From Gracilibacillus suaedae (GTDB taxonomy: Bacteria > Bacillota > Bacilli > Bacillales > Amphibacillaceae), in NCBI RefSeq assembly GCF_017599345.1, contig NZ_JAGFVL010000062.1, positions 62,001 to 126,000 of the forward strand: a stretch of DNA of 64,000 bases. Direction: 5' to 3'. The position numbers were made by a program, and so were the translations under genes. Every line of letters begins with the position of its first letter. Positions within the stretch are counted from its first letter, which is position 1. The notes beneath the pieces were generated by a model. That model did not search any database. It had not been told where the DNA came from and worked only from the letters and a program-made list of their open reading frames with translations. Of this stretch, positions 17,595 through 26,581 are shown piece after piece.

Positions 17595-18224
17595 CTAGTT
17601 CATATATTCTTCCACTAACTCATTACATCTTTCTTTTGTTTCGTTTGCAAGTACAGTTACATACTCTAATTGTTCCATTGTACCACCTTCATATTCTAGT
17701 GATGCTTCTTTCGCCGTTTCATCTCTATGTGTGATCCAATCCCGTTGCTCTTCTCTCAATTGGCTCATCTCTTCAGCAGATAATTGCTCTTCTAATACAC
17801 CATAAATCTCGTTTAATAAATCATCCCACGCCTCATATTGGTTATGTGCGACATCTTTTAAAGCATATGTAGAACTGTCTTCCACCTCCATATTTCCTGT
17901 TTTTTCATTTGTGTCGTTTAATTTGTTTAAGTATGTTTCTTTTAGATTGGTAGTTGTATCGTTAGCAGGTGTATCTTCCTGTTCTTTTGATAGTTGATCC
18001 GAAGTTTTATTGGTTTCTAGGTTGTTATTATCAATCTCCTCATTCGCCACTGTTTCTGTTGCATCTTCCTTACTAGAGTTATGGATTTCTTCATCTGAAT
18101 TATGATCGGGTGATTGGTTGTTCACAACGTTATCCGATTTGGTAGATGAATTTTCGCAAGCTACTAACATGACTATCCATACCAAAATACATATAGATAT
18201 TACCGTTTTGTTATTTTTTTTCAT
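17595..18224 (-). CDS. lipoprotein with LprI/DUF1311-like C-terminal domain
   Basis: 209 residues. The N-terminus MKKNNKTVISICILVWIVMLVAC is a lipoprotein signal with lipobox LVAC. A low-complexity Asn/Glu/Thr/Asp-rich linker follows (about residues 25-100). The C-terminal part (YEAWDDLLNEIYGVLEEQLSAEEMSQLREEQRDWITHRDE) matches the LprI/DUF1311 pattern, whose members include a lysozyme inhibitor. The frame is open up to 18272, but the ATG at 18224 has a GGGGGA site and gives a proper signal sequence. It is anchored on the outer face of the membrane. The lysozyme link is a family property, not shown here. Confidence 0.8.
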   Translation of the reverse strand: MKKNNKTVISICILVWIVMLVACENSSTKSDNVVNNQSPDHNSDEEIHNSSKEDATETVANEEIDNNNLETNKTSDQLSKEQEDTPANDTTTNLKETYLNKLNDTNEKTGNMEVEDSSTYALKDVAHNQYEAWDDLLNEIYGVLEEQLSAEEMSQLREEQRDWITHRDETAKEASLEYEGGTMEQLEYVTVLANETKERCNELVEEYMN

Positions 18225-18434
18225 AAGTGATTCCCCCGTTGTATATATTATGACGTATGGTTGGAGTAACAAATTCTATTAATCTAATACTAACATAATT
18301 TTCCTTTTGTGTTGAGAATAAGATTACCTGTGCATCATGCTTATCGCATTCCAGAATCCACCTTATCGCTCCTCTACATCATTTCATGTTATTCTGTACA
18401 TAAGTAATAGATATTTCACGGAGGAAAGGCAAAA

Positions 18435-20033
18435 ATGGCTAAAAAATTTTCATTAAAAACAAAAATTTTAACCTTAATCATCTCGCTTTTACTATTTGTA
18501 ACTTTTTTGATCACCGGAATTCATGGTTATATAGAATGGAACCAGACGAAAAACACCATGGGAGAGCGAGCTTTAGGTATTGCAACTTCTATCTCGTTAA
18601 TGCCTGAAATCATTAACGCGTTTGCATTAGATGAGCCATCTGAAGTCATTCAGCCGATAACAGAAAAAATCAGGGCCAAGGTTGGTGCAGAGTTTATCGT
18701 TGTTGGTAACAAGAATAGTATTCGTTATTCACATCAGCAAGAGTCTAAAATTGGTCGGAAAATGGTCGGAGGCGATAATGATCAGGCACTTATACATGGT
18801 GAGTATTATAAATCTGAAGCCGTAGGGTCGTTAGGTCCATCACTTCGAGGTAAGGCACCTATTTTTAACGATCAAGGTGAGATTATAGGTCTTGTTTCTG
18901 TTGGTTTTATGCTGGAAGATATCCGTGGAACGATTTATGATCGGCTGACAGTTTTATGTATAACCGGATTAGGTGTTTTAGGCTTAGGGATTATCGGAGG
19001 AGTATTTTTAACCAGAAGTATACGTAATGATATTTTAGGGTTAGAACCTCATGAAATTGTATCTTTATATCGTGAACGTAAAGCCGTATTGCGCTCAGTA
19101 AAAGAGGGCATTATTGCAATTGATTCTGAGGGTATTATTACGATTTTAAATTATTCAGCTAGAAAAATGTTAGGTTTGACTGAAGATGTGAAGTTTAAAC
19201 ATATTAATGAAGTTCTACCAAATACCAAAATGTTTACAGTACTTCATGAAGGAAAAGCAGATGTAGATGATGAGATGATACTAAGGGATCGGGTAGTAAT
19301 CGTTAACCGCACGCCGATTTATGAAAATGGAGAAGCGGTTGGGGTGGTCGCTAGTTTTAGAGATAAAACTGAAATCCAACAAATGTTAAATGCTCTATCT
19401 GAAGTGAAAAGTTATTCCGAGGACTTACGTGCTCAAACACATGAATATACAAATAAACTATACGTTATATCTGGGTTATTACAGCTTGGAAATTACCAGG
19501 AAGCGATTGATTTAATTCAAGAGGAGTATGAACAACATCAACACCAAACGAAAGCACTATTCAAATATATTGAGGATCAAACGGTCCAAGCTATTCTTTT
19601 AGGGAAAATAGGCAAGGCATCAGAGAAAAAAGTAGAACTAGTTATTGATGAGAATAGTTCATTATCTCCGTTACCTAAACACATTAATACATCTAAAATG
19701 ATTACAATCCTAGGAAACCTACTAGATAATGCCATTGAAGCGGTAAGTGACGGTGGTAATAAGAAGGTTAATTTCTTTGCGACAGATATAGGGAATGATA
19801 TTATTCTTGAAGTAAGCGATGAAGGTTATGGCATCCCAGCTGATCTACAACGTCTAATTTTTGAAAAAGGTTTTTCAACTAAGGGAGCTGATGACAGAGG
19901 TTATGGATTATCTATTGTGGAAGAAGTTGTAGAAGAACTTCGTGGAAATATTGAAGTACAAAGTGAAGAAGGAGAAGGTACGGTTTTCACTGTTTACTTA
20001 CCAAAGCAAGTGGAAGAAGGTGACGATGCGTAA
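18435..20033 (+). CDS. CitA/DcuS-type sensor histidine kinase
   Basis: 532 residues built like the C4-dicarboxylate/citrate sensors: a membrane helix near 13-30, an extracytoplasmic PAS domain (about 35-170, containing SIRYSHQQESKIGRKM and GKAPIFNDQGEIIGLVSVGF), a second helix near 175-195, a cytoplasmic PAS domain (about 215-320) and the kinase core. The phosphoacceptor is in LRAQTHEYTNKLYVISGLLQLG near residue 335; ATP-binding boxes are NLLDNAIEAV near 430 and the SDEGYGIP and GYGLSIVEEV motifs. It probably senses a carboxylate outside the cell and controls the transporter that follows. Its stop overlaps the response regulator start. Confidence 0.93.
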   Translation: MAKKFSLKTKILTLIISLLLFVTFLITGIHGYIEWNQTKNTMGERALGIATSISLMPEIINAFALDEPSEVIQPITEKIRAKVGAEFIVVGNKNSIRYSHQQESKIGRKMVGGDNDQALIHGEYYKSEAVGSLGPSLRGKAPIFNDQGEIIGLVSVGFMLEDIRGTIYDRLTVLCITGLGVLGLGIIGGVFLTRSIRNDILGLEPHEIVSLYRERKAVLRSVKEGIIAIDSEGIITILNYSARKMLGLTEDVKFKHINEVLPNTKMFTVLHEGKADVDDEMILRDRVVIVNRTPIYENGEAVGVVASFRDKTEIQQMLNALSEVKSYSEDLRAQTHEYTNKLYVISGLLQLGNYQEAIDLIQEEYEQHQHQTKALFKYIEDQTVQAILLGKIGKASEKKVELVIDENSSLSPLPKHINTSKMITILGNLLDNAIEAVSDGGNKKVNFFATDIGNDIILEVSDEGYGIPADLQRLIFEKGFSTKGADDRGYGLSIVEEVVEELRGNIEVQSEEGEGTVFTVYLPKQVEEGDDA

Positions 20034-20707
20034 TGTTGAAAGTAGCGATTACGGAAGACGATTATCGTGTGGCGTCTATTCATGAAGGTTTTCTTAAACA
20101 TATTGAAGACTGTGAAGTGGTCTTTAAATCACTGACAGCTGGCGATACATTGGACAAACTACAGGGTACGGATGTTGATTTGATTTTACTCGACACTTAT
20201 ATGCCTGACCGATTGGGAACTGAAATTATTGAGGAAATTAAAGAAATAAAACCAGACGTCGGGATTATTATGATTAGTGCAGGAACTGATAAAGAAATTG
20301 TACGAGAAGCCTTAAAAAAAGGTATATTCGATTATATTATTAAGCCTGTTACTCTGGAACGTTTTGTTGATACGGTTAATAAGTTCAAACAGTTTTATGA
20401 AGAGATAGACAAAAAGGACGAGGTTGACCAAAAGTTACTAGATACGTATTTCGGGCGAAGTAGCACAGTCTTAAGTGAACCTGATCAAAATACTCCTAAA
20501 GGAATCGACCCCTTAACATTGAAAAAAGTAAAAGAGATTCTAAAGAAAGCTAAAGGTGTTACAGCTGAAGAAATGGGGCGTCAAATGGGAGCATCTCGAA
20601 CAACAGCTAGAAGGTATCTAGAATATTTAATCTCAGAGGGTGAGTGCCAAGCGGAATTAGAATACGGAATTGTTGGCAGACCCGAACGGAAATATTATCA
20701 GAGCTAG
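20033..20707 (+). CDS. CitB/DctR-type response regulator
   Basis: 224 residues. The receiver domain (1-125) has the acidic pair EDD at 8-10, the phosphorylation site Asp54 in LILLDTYMPDRLG and Lys in DYIIKPVT. The C-terminal DNA-binding domain has a helix-turn-helix typical of the CitT/DctR/MalR group (VTAEEMGRQMGASRTTARRYLEYL). Translation is coupled to the sensor kinase (TAATG overlap). It most likely activates the tctCBA genes 370 bp downstream; this target is inferred from position. A weak hairpin with a T-run follows the stop. Confidence 0.92.
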   Translation: MLKVAITEDDYRVASIHEGFLKHIEDCEVVFKSLTAGDTLDKLQGTDVDLILLDTYMPDRLGTEIIEEIKEIKPDVGIIMISAGTDKEIVREALKKGIFDYIIKPVTLERFVDTVNKFKQFYEEIDKKDEVDQKLLDTYFGRSSTVLSEPDQNTPKGIDPLTLKKVKEILKKAKGVTAEEMGRQMGASRTTARRYLEYLISEGECQAELEYGIVGRPERKYYQS

Positions 20708-20731
20708 GACCATTTATATGGTTCTTTTTTT
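20701..20731 (+). terminator. short terminator after the response regulator
   Basis: GACCAT and ATGGTT pair around TTAT and are followed by CTTTTTTTG. The stem is only 6 bp with one wobble, so termination may be partial. Confidence 0.5.
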
Positions 20732-20923
20732 GAAAAAATTGGCGACCAAACTTACTTACTGTTGACCAGACAGGGTTGGCTGATTTTCTTTGTACCTCAC
20801 CTTAAGAATCCCCGGTTATTCTGGGCAATGAGTAGACCGTGCCCCCTTATTAGTTGATCATTACATATCCATCTCGTGAACAAAATGAACAAAAAACATT
20901 TAAGGTTTTTAATGCGAGTTATT

Positions 20924-20938
20924 TTGGAAACGGTTACA
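20924..20938 (+). promoter_or_regulatory. cre site (CcpA operator) upstream of tctC
   Basis: TTGGAAACGGTTACA matches every fixed position of the cre consensus WTGNAANCGNWNNCW. It lies about 140 bp before tctC in the 370-bp gap after the response regulator. It would put tricarboxylate uptake under carbon catabolite repression. The match is seen; the binding is inference. The rest of this gap holds no gene. Confidence 0.7.
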
Positions 20939-21076
20939 TTCAGAATATTAACAATTATCATAGTAATCAACAATTTGTAACAATCTTTAAATGAGGGGGG
21001 ATACTCGACTTAGCATTGCTCCTTTTCGTTAAGTCAGGTTTTCCCTATCAAAATTAAAATTATTAGGGGGTTTATC

Positions 21077-22123
21077 ATGAAGAAATTATTAGCATTATTA
21101 ATATTTGTATTAATGTTAACGTTCTTAGCCGCATGTGGCAGTGAAGACACGTCATCAAATGATGGCAATACAAACGACGAAGATACTAAAGAAAACTCAG
21201 GTGAAGACAATGGTGAATGGACACCTTCAGAGTCTATCGAAATTGTTGCTCCAGCAGGTGCTGGTGGCGGTTGGGATACAACTGCTCGCATGTCAGCACA
21301 AGTTCTAACTGAAGAAAGTATGATCGATCAAGACATGGGTGTTGTTAACAAAGAAGGTGCCGGAGGTGCTATAGGTTGGGCTTACATGGCTGAACAAGAA
21401 GGTAGTAACCACAACTTATTCGTATCATCTTCACCAATTTTATTAGTACCTTTAAATGGCCAGTCTGAATACGGACATGAAGATTTTACTCCAATTGCCA
21501 ACGTGATTGCTGACTACGGTGCTTTTGCAGTTGCTAAAGATGCGAAATGGGACAATTTAAATGAACTATTTGAGGATATGAAAGAAGATCCGCAAAGTGT
21601 AACAATTGTTGGTACATCTGCTCCTGGCAGTATGGACCACATTCAGTTCGTACGCTTTGCTAAAGCAGCAGGTGTAGATATTACAAAAATTAAATATGTT
21701 TCTGCTCCAGATGCTGGCGGTGTGACTCAAGTATTAAACGGAAGTGCTGATGTATTTTCAACAGGTGTAGCTGAAGTTGCTGAGCAAGTTCGCGCGGATA
21801 AACTTAAAGTTCTTGCCGTAACATCTGAAGAACGTTTAGACGGTGAAGTGCTTTCAACATTTCCAACGGCTAAAGAGCAGGGAATCGATGAAACATTCGT
21901 AAACTGGAGAGGCTTCTTTGGTCCAAAAGATATGGACCCGGCAGCTGTTAAATATTATGAAAATAAATATAAAGAGTTAAGTGATTCTGAAGCGTTCGCT
22001 GATGTTCGTTCTAATTATGGTTGGAACGAAATGTACATGGGGAGTGAAGAATACAAACAATTCTTAGATGAAGAAAAAGAGAATCTACAAAGTATTCTTG
22101 AAGAATTAGGTTTATTAAAATAA
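21077..22123 (+). CDS. tctC: TctC-type tricarboxylate-binding lipoprotein
   Basis: 348 residues. The signal MKKLLALLIFVLMLTFLAAC ends in a lipobox (LAAC), followed by an acidic Ser/Asn/Asp linker and the periplasmic-binding fold of the tripartite tricarboxylate transporter family (SIEIVAPAGAGGGWDTTARMS near residue 55, VVNKEGAGGAIGWAYMA near 93, VGTSAPGSMDHIQF near 176). It captures a carboxylate outside the membrane and hands it to TctAB. It is separated from tctB by a 107-bp gap holding a hairpin that could lower expression of the membrane genes relative to the binding protein. Ligand (citrate or other) unknown. Confidence 0.93.
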   Translation: MKKLLALLIFVLMLTFLAACGSEDTSSNDGNTNDEDTKENSGEDNGEWTPSESIEIVAPAGAGGGWDTTARMSAQVLTEESMIDQDMGVVNKEGAGGAIGWAYMAEQEGSNHNLFVSSSPILLVPLNGQSEYGHEDFTPIANVIADYGAFAVAKDAKWDNLNELFEDMKEDPQSVTIVGTSAPGSMDHIQFVRFAKAAGVDITKIKYVSAPDAGGVTQVLNGSADVFSTGVAEVAEQVRADKLKVLAVTSEERLDGEVLSTFPTAKEQGIDETFVNWRGFFGPKDMDPAAVKYYENKYKELSDSEAFADVRSNYGWNEMYMGSEEYKQFLDEEKENLQSILEELGLLK

Positions 22124-22134
22124 TGTCTTTAATG

Positions 22135-22175
22135 GAAGTCAACAGGATGCTTGTTGACTTCTGATACTTTTAGCG
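22135..22175 (+). terminator. intercistronic hairpin between tctC and tctB
   Basis: GAAGTCAACA (22135-22144) and TGTTGACTTC (22152-22161) form a perfect 10-bp stem with a 7-base loop, followed only by TGATACTTTTAG. Most likely an attenuator or RNA-stabilising stem rather than a full terminator. Confidence 0.55.
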
Positions 22176-22230
22176 AGTTGTTAAATCAAAATAATTCCGA
22201 GCGGATTTGACTAGGAAGGAGTAAATTCTA

Positions 22231-22689
22231 ATGGTACAAAGGGTTAATCGTAAAATTGGCTTAATCTTAACTCTATTATCAATAGGTTATTTATATATGA
22301 GTTATCAATTGCCAACCTATCTTTATATTCCACTAGATGCTGATGCTGTTCCAAAGACATTGGGATGGGTTTTATTAGTATTATCGATTGCTCTAATTTT
22401 TTCTAAAGATAGTGATTCAGAAGAGCAAAAGGCCAAGCGTCAAATTCCTAAAACAGATGTTAAAGCCTTATTGGGGGTAGGTGCATTACTCTTAATCTAC
22501 ATTATATTATTTGAAACACTTGGTTTTATCATTATGACCGTTTTGTTCGTTTATTTTTGTTCATGGTTTTTAGGTTATAAAAACCATAGTGTGAATGCAT
22601 TTGTATCAATTGTGTTTCCGGTAGCTCTATATAGTATTTTTGTTTTTATGCTTCAAATTAAACTACCACAGGGAATACTACCGTTTTAA
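22231..22689 (+). CDS. tctB: TctB-type small membrane subunit
   Basis: 152 residues with four hydrophobic segments (near 9-26, 43-57, 75-108 and 125-143), the size and layout of the small permease of tripartite tricarboxylate transporters. The first segment is followed by LYIPLDADAVPKTLGWVLLVLS, typical of the family. TctB proteins are poorly conserved, so the call rests on this pattern and on the position between tctC and tctA. It is 15 bp upstream of tctA, which has its own GAGAGGAGGGG site, so the two are cotranslated. Confidence 0.85.
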   Translation: MVQRVNRKIGLILTLLSIGYLYMSYQLPTYLYIPLDADAVPKTLGWVLLVLSIALIFSKDSDSEEQKAKRQIPKTDVKALLGVGALLLIYIILFETLGFIIMTVLFVYFCSWFLGYKNHSVNAFVSIVFPVALYSIFVFMLQIKLPQGILPF

Positions 22690-22704
22690 GAGAGGAGGGG
22701 AAGC

Positions 22705-24198
22705 ATGGGAGCTATTGAAGGAATTTTAACAGGTTTTGAAGTGGCCTTTAGTTGGGAAGGTATTCTATTCGTATTATTAGGTGTGTTTGTAGGTACATTT
22801 ATCGGAATGCTACCTGGACTTGGTCCTATTAGTGCGATTGCGATAATGATTCCGATTACGTACGGAATGGATCCGACTTTAGCGCTTGTTATGATGGCAG
22901 GTGTTTATTATGGTGCGGTATTTGGTGGTTCAACATCCTCTATATTGTTGAATGCGCCAGGTATTTCAGGAACTGTTGCATCATCATTTGATGGATACCC
23001 GATGGCGCAGCAGGGTAAAGCAGGGAAAGCACTAGCGATTGCTGCTATCTCCTCATTTGCCGGTGGAACCATTAGTGTTGTATTACTGATGATTTTTGCA
23101 CCGATGTTGGCGAGTGTGGCGATATCGTTTGGACCACCTGCGTATTTCGCTTTAATGTTACTAGGTCTTACTGCCATTGCTAGTTTATCAGAAGGTTCAA
23201 CGATTAAAGCACTTATTTCAGCAGTTGTTGGTTTCATGGTTGCAACAATTGGAATTGATCCTCAAACAGGAACAGGTCGATTCACCTTTGGTAGCATGAA
23301 TTTATTAGATGGTATTGATTTTCTAGTCATTGCTCTTGGGTTATTTGCCATTGCAGAAGTTTGTTATTTAGTTATGAATCGTCATAAATCTTCAGCAGGT
23401 TCTGGAAAAGAAATTGGCAGTTTAAAATTATCTAAAGAGGATGCGAAGGAAATGAGTGGTCCGGTGGGCCGTCAATCTTTACTTGGATTTATCTTAGGTA
23501 TTTTACCAGGTGCCGGTGCAACTATAGCATCGTTTATTAGTTACATTGCTGAGAAGCGAATTGCTAAGAAGCCAGAGGAGTTTGGAAAAGGATCAGTTAA
23601 AGGGCTAGCTGCTCCAGAAGCGTCTAACAATGCTGCGACTAGTGGTGCGTTTGTACCGTTATTAAGTCTTGGTATTCCAGGTTCAGGTACGACAGCCGTT
23701 ATGTTAGGTGCATTCTTAGTATTAGGATTACAACCAGGGCCAATGTTAATGGGAGATCACCCTGAAGTCTTCTGGGGTATTATTGCTAGTATGTATATCG
23801 GTAACATTTTTCTATTGGTCTTAAATCTACCGTTAATTCCTTATATCGCTAGAATTTTAACCATTCCTAGGCCATTATTAATTTCGTTAGTCTTAATGTT
23901 TAGTTTAATTGGGGTATATGCAATTAGTTTCAGTGTTTTTGACTTGTATTTATTATTAGCATTCGGTGTCATCGGTTTCTTGATGCGAATGTTTGCATTC
24001 CCAGCTCCACCTTTTATTTTAGCGTTTATCCTAGGTGGTATGATGGAACAATCGTTGAGACAATCGATGACGATTTCCAATGGAAGTATTTCTATTATGT
24101 TTGAAAACAATATTTCACTTGTTTTAATTATTTTATCTGTGCTTTCATTTGCCTTCCCGATTGCCAAAAGTATCTGGTCTAAGAAAAAAGCTAGTTAA
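22705..24198 (+). CDS. tctA: TctA-type large membrane subunit
   Basis: 497 residues, about twelve membrane segments, the large permease of the tripartite tricarboxylate transporter. The family signatures are very clear: GTFIGMLPGLGPISAIAIMIP near residue 28, VYYGAVFGGSTSSILLNAPG near 67, and in the second half GILPGAGATIASFISY and EASNNAATSGAFVPLLSLGIPGS. It imports the bound carboxylate with a cation. It is last in the tctCBA unit controlled by the upstream two-component system. About 160 bp with no gene separates it from the SR1P-like peptide gene. Confidence 0.95.
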   Translation: MGAIEGILTGFEVAFSWEGILFVLLGVFVGTFIGMLPGLGPISAIAIMIPITYGMDPTLALVMMAGVYYGAVFGGSTSSILLNAPGISGTVASSFDGYPMAQQGKAGKALAIAAISSFAGGTISVVLLMIFAPMLASVAISFGPPAYFALMLLGLTAIASLSEGSTIKALISAVVGFMVATIGIDPQTGTGRFTFGSMNLLDGIDFLVIALGLFAIAEVCYLVMNRHKSSAGSGKEIGSLKLSKEDAKEMSGPVGRQSLLGFILGILPGAGATIASFISYIAEKRIAKKPEEFGKGSVKGLAAPEASNNAATSGAFVPLLSLGIPGSGTTAVMLGAFLVLGLQPGPMLMGDHPEVFWGIIASMYIGNIFLLVLNLPLIPYIARILTIPRPLLISLVLMFSLIGVYAISFSVFDLYLLLAFGVIGFLMRMFAFPAPPFILAFILGGMMEQSLRQSMTISNGSISIMFENNISLVLIILSVLSFAFPIAKSIWSKKKAS

Positions 24199-24355
24199 AG
24201 GTAATGGTATACGAGAAAGTTCATTTTATATAGATGTTTTGGCTTGCAGTGATGGGGAGATTAGATAAAAGTTTTAGCCTAGTATGATAACGAATCGGCT
24301 TACTCCTGTCGAGTAGCAGAGCTTTCTGCTTATATGAAGGCGAGGATGATTGAAA

Positions 24356-24496
24356 ATGAGAGTTGTTGTCTGTGTATATTGTGAAAGTGTTGTAGAAATG
24401 TTCCCTTCTTCAAAAGTAACCACTCTTTATGCTATGTACAACCCGAATGGCATAGAACAAGAGAACGAAAGGAATGAGAAATATGAAGACGCTTAA
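24356..24496 (+). CDS. sr1P: SR1P-like small peptide (GapA-binding peptide family)
   Basis: A 46-residue frame starting ATG with GCGAGG about 10 bases upstream. Its first 25 residues line up with the SR1P peptide of Bacillus as I remember it: two cysteines spaced C6-x2-C9, Phe16 and the block KVTTLY at residues 20-25. In B. subtilis SR1P is made from the dual-function RNA SR1 under gluconeogenic conditions, binds GapA and promotes GapA-RNase J1 interaction. The C-terminal tail here ([10 protein letters not shown]) is longer and acidic and reads through the ribosome binding site and start of pckA, overlapping it by 14 bases in another frame. The family call is from remembered sequence, not from a search. 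Confidence 0.7.
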   Translation: MRVVVCVYCESVVEMFPSSKVTTLYAMYNPNGIEQENERNEKYEDA

Positions 24497-26045
24497 TGAG
24501 ATGGATGCGCTTTATTCTAGAAAGGTATACAATAACATATCTGTATCAGAGCTAGTCGAAAAGTCCATTACGCGAAAGGAAGCAATATTAACAGAGAAAG
24601 GGGCGCTTCATGCCTATACAGGAGAGTTTACAGGTAGGTCACCAAAGGATAAATATATTGTGGAAGATTCCGTAACAAAAGGACGGGTAAAGTGGGGGAA
24701 AATCAACCAACCGATTTCTGAGCAAACATTTGATGCACTCTACAAAAAAGCGTTAGCCTATATGTCTGATCGAGAGCTGTTTATGTTTGAAGGAGCAGCC
24801 GGTGCTGACACAAACCACCAGATCTCCATTAGGGTAATCAATGAATTAGCCTGGCATAATCTATTCGTGAAGCAATTATTCATTCAACATGAATCAGGAA
24901 AAAAGGAATCTGATTTTACAATAATTTGTCTTCCTGGATTAAAAGCCGATCCAATGAAGGAAGAGCTGCATTCCGAAACATTCATATCTATTTCATTTGA
25001 AAGAAGAATCGTGCTCATTGGCGGTACTGCCTACGCAGGTGAAATGAAAAAATCTGTATTCAGTGTGCTTAATTTTTTGTTGCCATTTGAAGGCATATTG
25101 CCAATGCATTGTTCTGCTAATATGGGTGACAGTCCTGATGATGTGGCTTTGTTTTTTGGCTTATCAGGAACAGGAAAAACAACACTGTCAGCAGATCCAA
25201 ATCGTCAGCTTATCGGTGATGATGAGCATGGCTGGTCCGATTCCGGTGTCTTTAATTTTGAAGGGGGCTGTTATGCTAAATGTATTGGTCTGTCTCAGGA
25301 ACAAGAACCACAAATATGGAGCGCAATTAAATATGGTTCTGTTTTAGAAAACGTAGAGATTGATCCTGAAACTAGATTGTTAGATTTTGATGTTAACACA
25401 TATACGGAAAACACCCGTGCTGCTTATTCGATTGAAAACATCCCTGGAGCGGTTAGCCCGAGTGTTGCTGGTCATCCGAAAGTGATTATTTTTCTTACAG
25501 CGGATGCATTCGGTGTACTTCCGCCGATTTCGAAGTTGAAGAAAGAACAGGCTATGTATCATTTCTTGAGCGGGTATACATCGAAACTTGCTGGTACGGA
25601 GAGAGGCATTACGGAACCGGAAGCTACTTTTTCCACCTGTTTTGGTGAACCTTTCCTACCGTTGGACCCTAATGTATATGCTGAGTTACTTGGTAAAAAA
25701 ATTCATGACCATGATGTACATGTTTATCTTGTAAATACTGGGTGGTCTGGCGGTGCATATGGAGTCGGTGAAAGAATAAAATTAGCATACACTCGTACCA
25801 TGGTTCGGGCAGCAATTAATGGTGATTTGGAAAAAGTTAATTATAATCAAGATTCTCATTTCGGTTTAATTATTCCAGAAACGGTAGCAGGGGTTCCGAC
25901 AGAAATATTAAACCCTCGTCATACATGGGAAAACAAAAATGCTTATGATAAAAAAGCACAAGAGTTAGCAAAAAGGTTTATTTCCAATTTCGAACGCTTT
26001 TCTAATGTAGTGCCAGAAATAAAACAAGCAGGACCGCAAATTTAA
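24483..26045 (+). CDS. pckA: phosphoenolpyruvate carboxykinase (ATP)
   Basis: About 520 residues, the normal size of ATP-dependent PEPCK, which converts oxaloacetate and ATP to PEP and CO2, the first step of gluconeogenesis. Motifs: [11 protein letters not shown] near residue 48, [17 protein letters not shown] near 100, the kinase P-loop [14 protein letters not shown] near 235 and a downstream Asp-rich metal site (LIGDDEHGW). An ATG at 24474 is also in frame, but it abuts the GAAAGGA site; ATG at 24483 has proper spacing. The start overlaps the end of the SR1P-like frame, so the two are probably translationally linked. A terminator follows. Confidence 0.96.
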   Translation: MKTLNEMDALYSRKVYNNISVSELVEKSITRKEAILTEKGALHAYTGEFTGRSPKDKYIVEDSVTKGRVKWGKINQPISEQTFDALYKKALAYMSDRELFMFEGAAGADTNHQISIRVINELAWHNLFVKQLFIQHESGKKESDFTIICLPGLKADPMKEELHSETFISISFERRIVLIGGTAYAGEMKKSVFSVLNFLLPFEGILPMHCSANMGDSPDDVALFFGLSGTGKTTLSADPNRQLIGDDEHGWSDSGVFNFEGGCYAKCIGLSQEQEPQIWSAIKYGSVLENVEIDPETRLLDFDVNTYTENTRAAYSIENIPGAVSPSVAGHPKVIIFLTADAFGVLPPISKLKKEQAMYHFLSGYTSKLAGTERGITEPEATFSTCFGEPFLPLDPNVYAELLGKKIHDHDVHVYLVNTGWSGGAYGVGERIKLAYTRTMVRAAINGDLEKVNYNQDSHFGLIIPETVAGVPTEILNPRHTWENKNAYDKKAQELAKRFISNFERFSNVVPEIKQAGPQI

Positions 26046-26111
26046 GCAAAAGTGAATGGATTTCATAAGCAAAAAAATGAAAAACTGAAAACGAAATAAT
26101 GATTTCAAAAA

Positions 26112-26148
26112 ACAGGAGTTCAGAGGTTTGAGCTCCTTTTTGTTTTAG
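26112..26148 (+). terminator. Rho-independent terminator of pckA
   Basis: AGGAGTTCA and TTGAGCTCCT form a 9-bp stem (one wobble) with a GAGGT loop, followed by TTTTTGTTTT. Confidence 0.8.
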
Positions 26149-26165
26149 TTGATTCCAGCTTGTCT

Positions 26166-26581
26166 CTAGAAGAAATATTTAGCAATTAACCTAGTTTCTG
26201 CGCGAGGAGTATTATATAACCTGCTCTTAGGCTCATATATTTTTTGAGAAGGCCATAGTCCATGGTGTCCTGAGAATAGATAGCTGACTAAACAAACAAC
26301 AAAAAAGTACTCTAACCCTTTTCCATCAAACATCTCCATTGCCAGCAGGAAAGCTGCTATAGGGGTGTTAGCCCCTCCACAAAAACAGCAATTAAGCCTA
26401 ATGCAGCAAGAAATGACATAGGTAGATCAATGAACGTGTCCAGAAAAGCAAATGGTGGGACGTCTTCTGTAAAAGATTGCTCTAACATTTGTAACCCACG
26501 GCCATTATAGTCTTGTGAACCAACAATCAATGTTAATGCTACAATGATAATTCCTCTAACAATTCTCATTAATGGATAAAA
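26166..26581 (-). pseudogene. decayed ClC-family chloride channel gene (internal deletion and frameshift)
   Basis: Read on the minus strand, PLMRIVRGIIIVALTLI and DYNGRGLQMLEQSF are typical ClC channel segments, followed by VPPFAFLDTFIDLPMSFL. Here the family's middle part (the KLLFTALTLG...GGE region) is missing, so about 40 residues are deleted. After LAALGLIAVF the frame shifts by one base near 26375. The other frame then continues with the expected GGANTPIAAFLLAMEMFDG and SYLFSGHHGLWPSQKIYEP, up to a stop at 26166-26168. The N-terminal half of the gene is absent. A dead remnant; the family call is by recognised motifs. Confidence 0.75.

Noticed and set aside
24200-24355. possible riboswitch or SR1-like promoter before the SR1P peptide
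   Set aside because: A TATGAT box at 24283 has only a poor -35 partner, and no known riboswitch core or CcpN-type site could be recognised.
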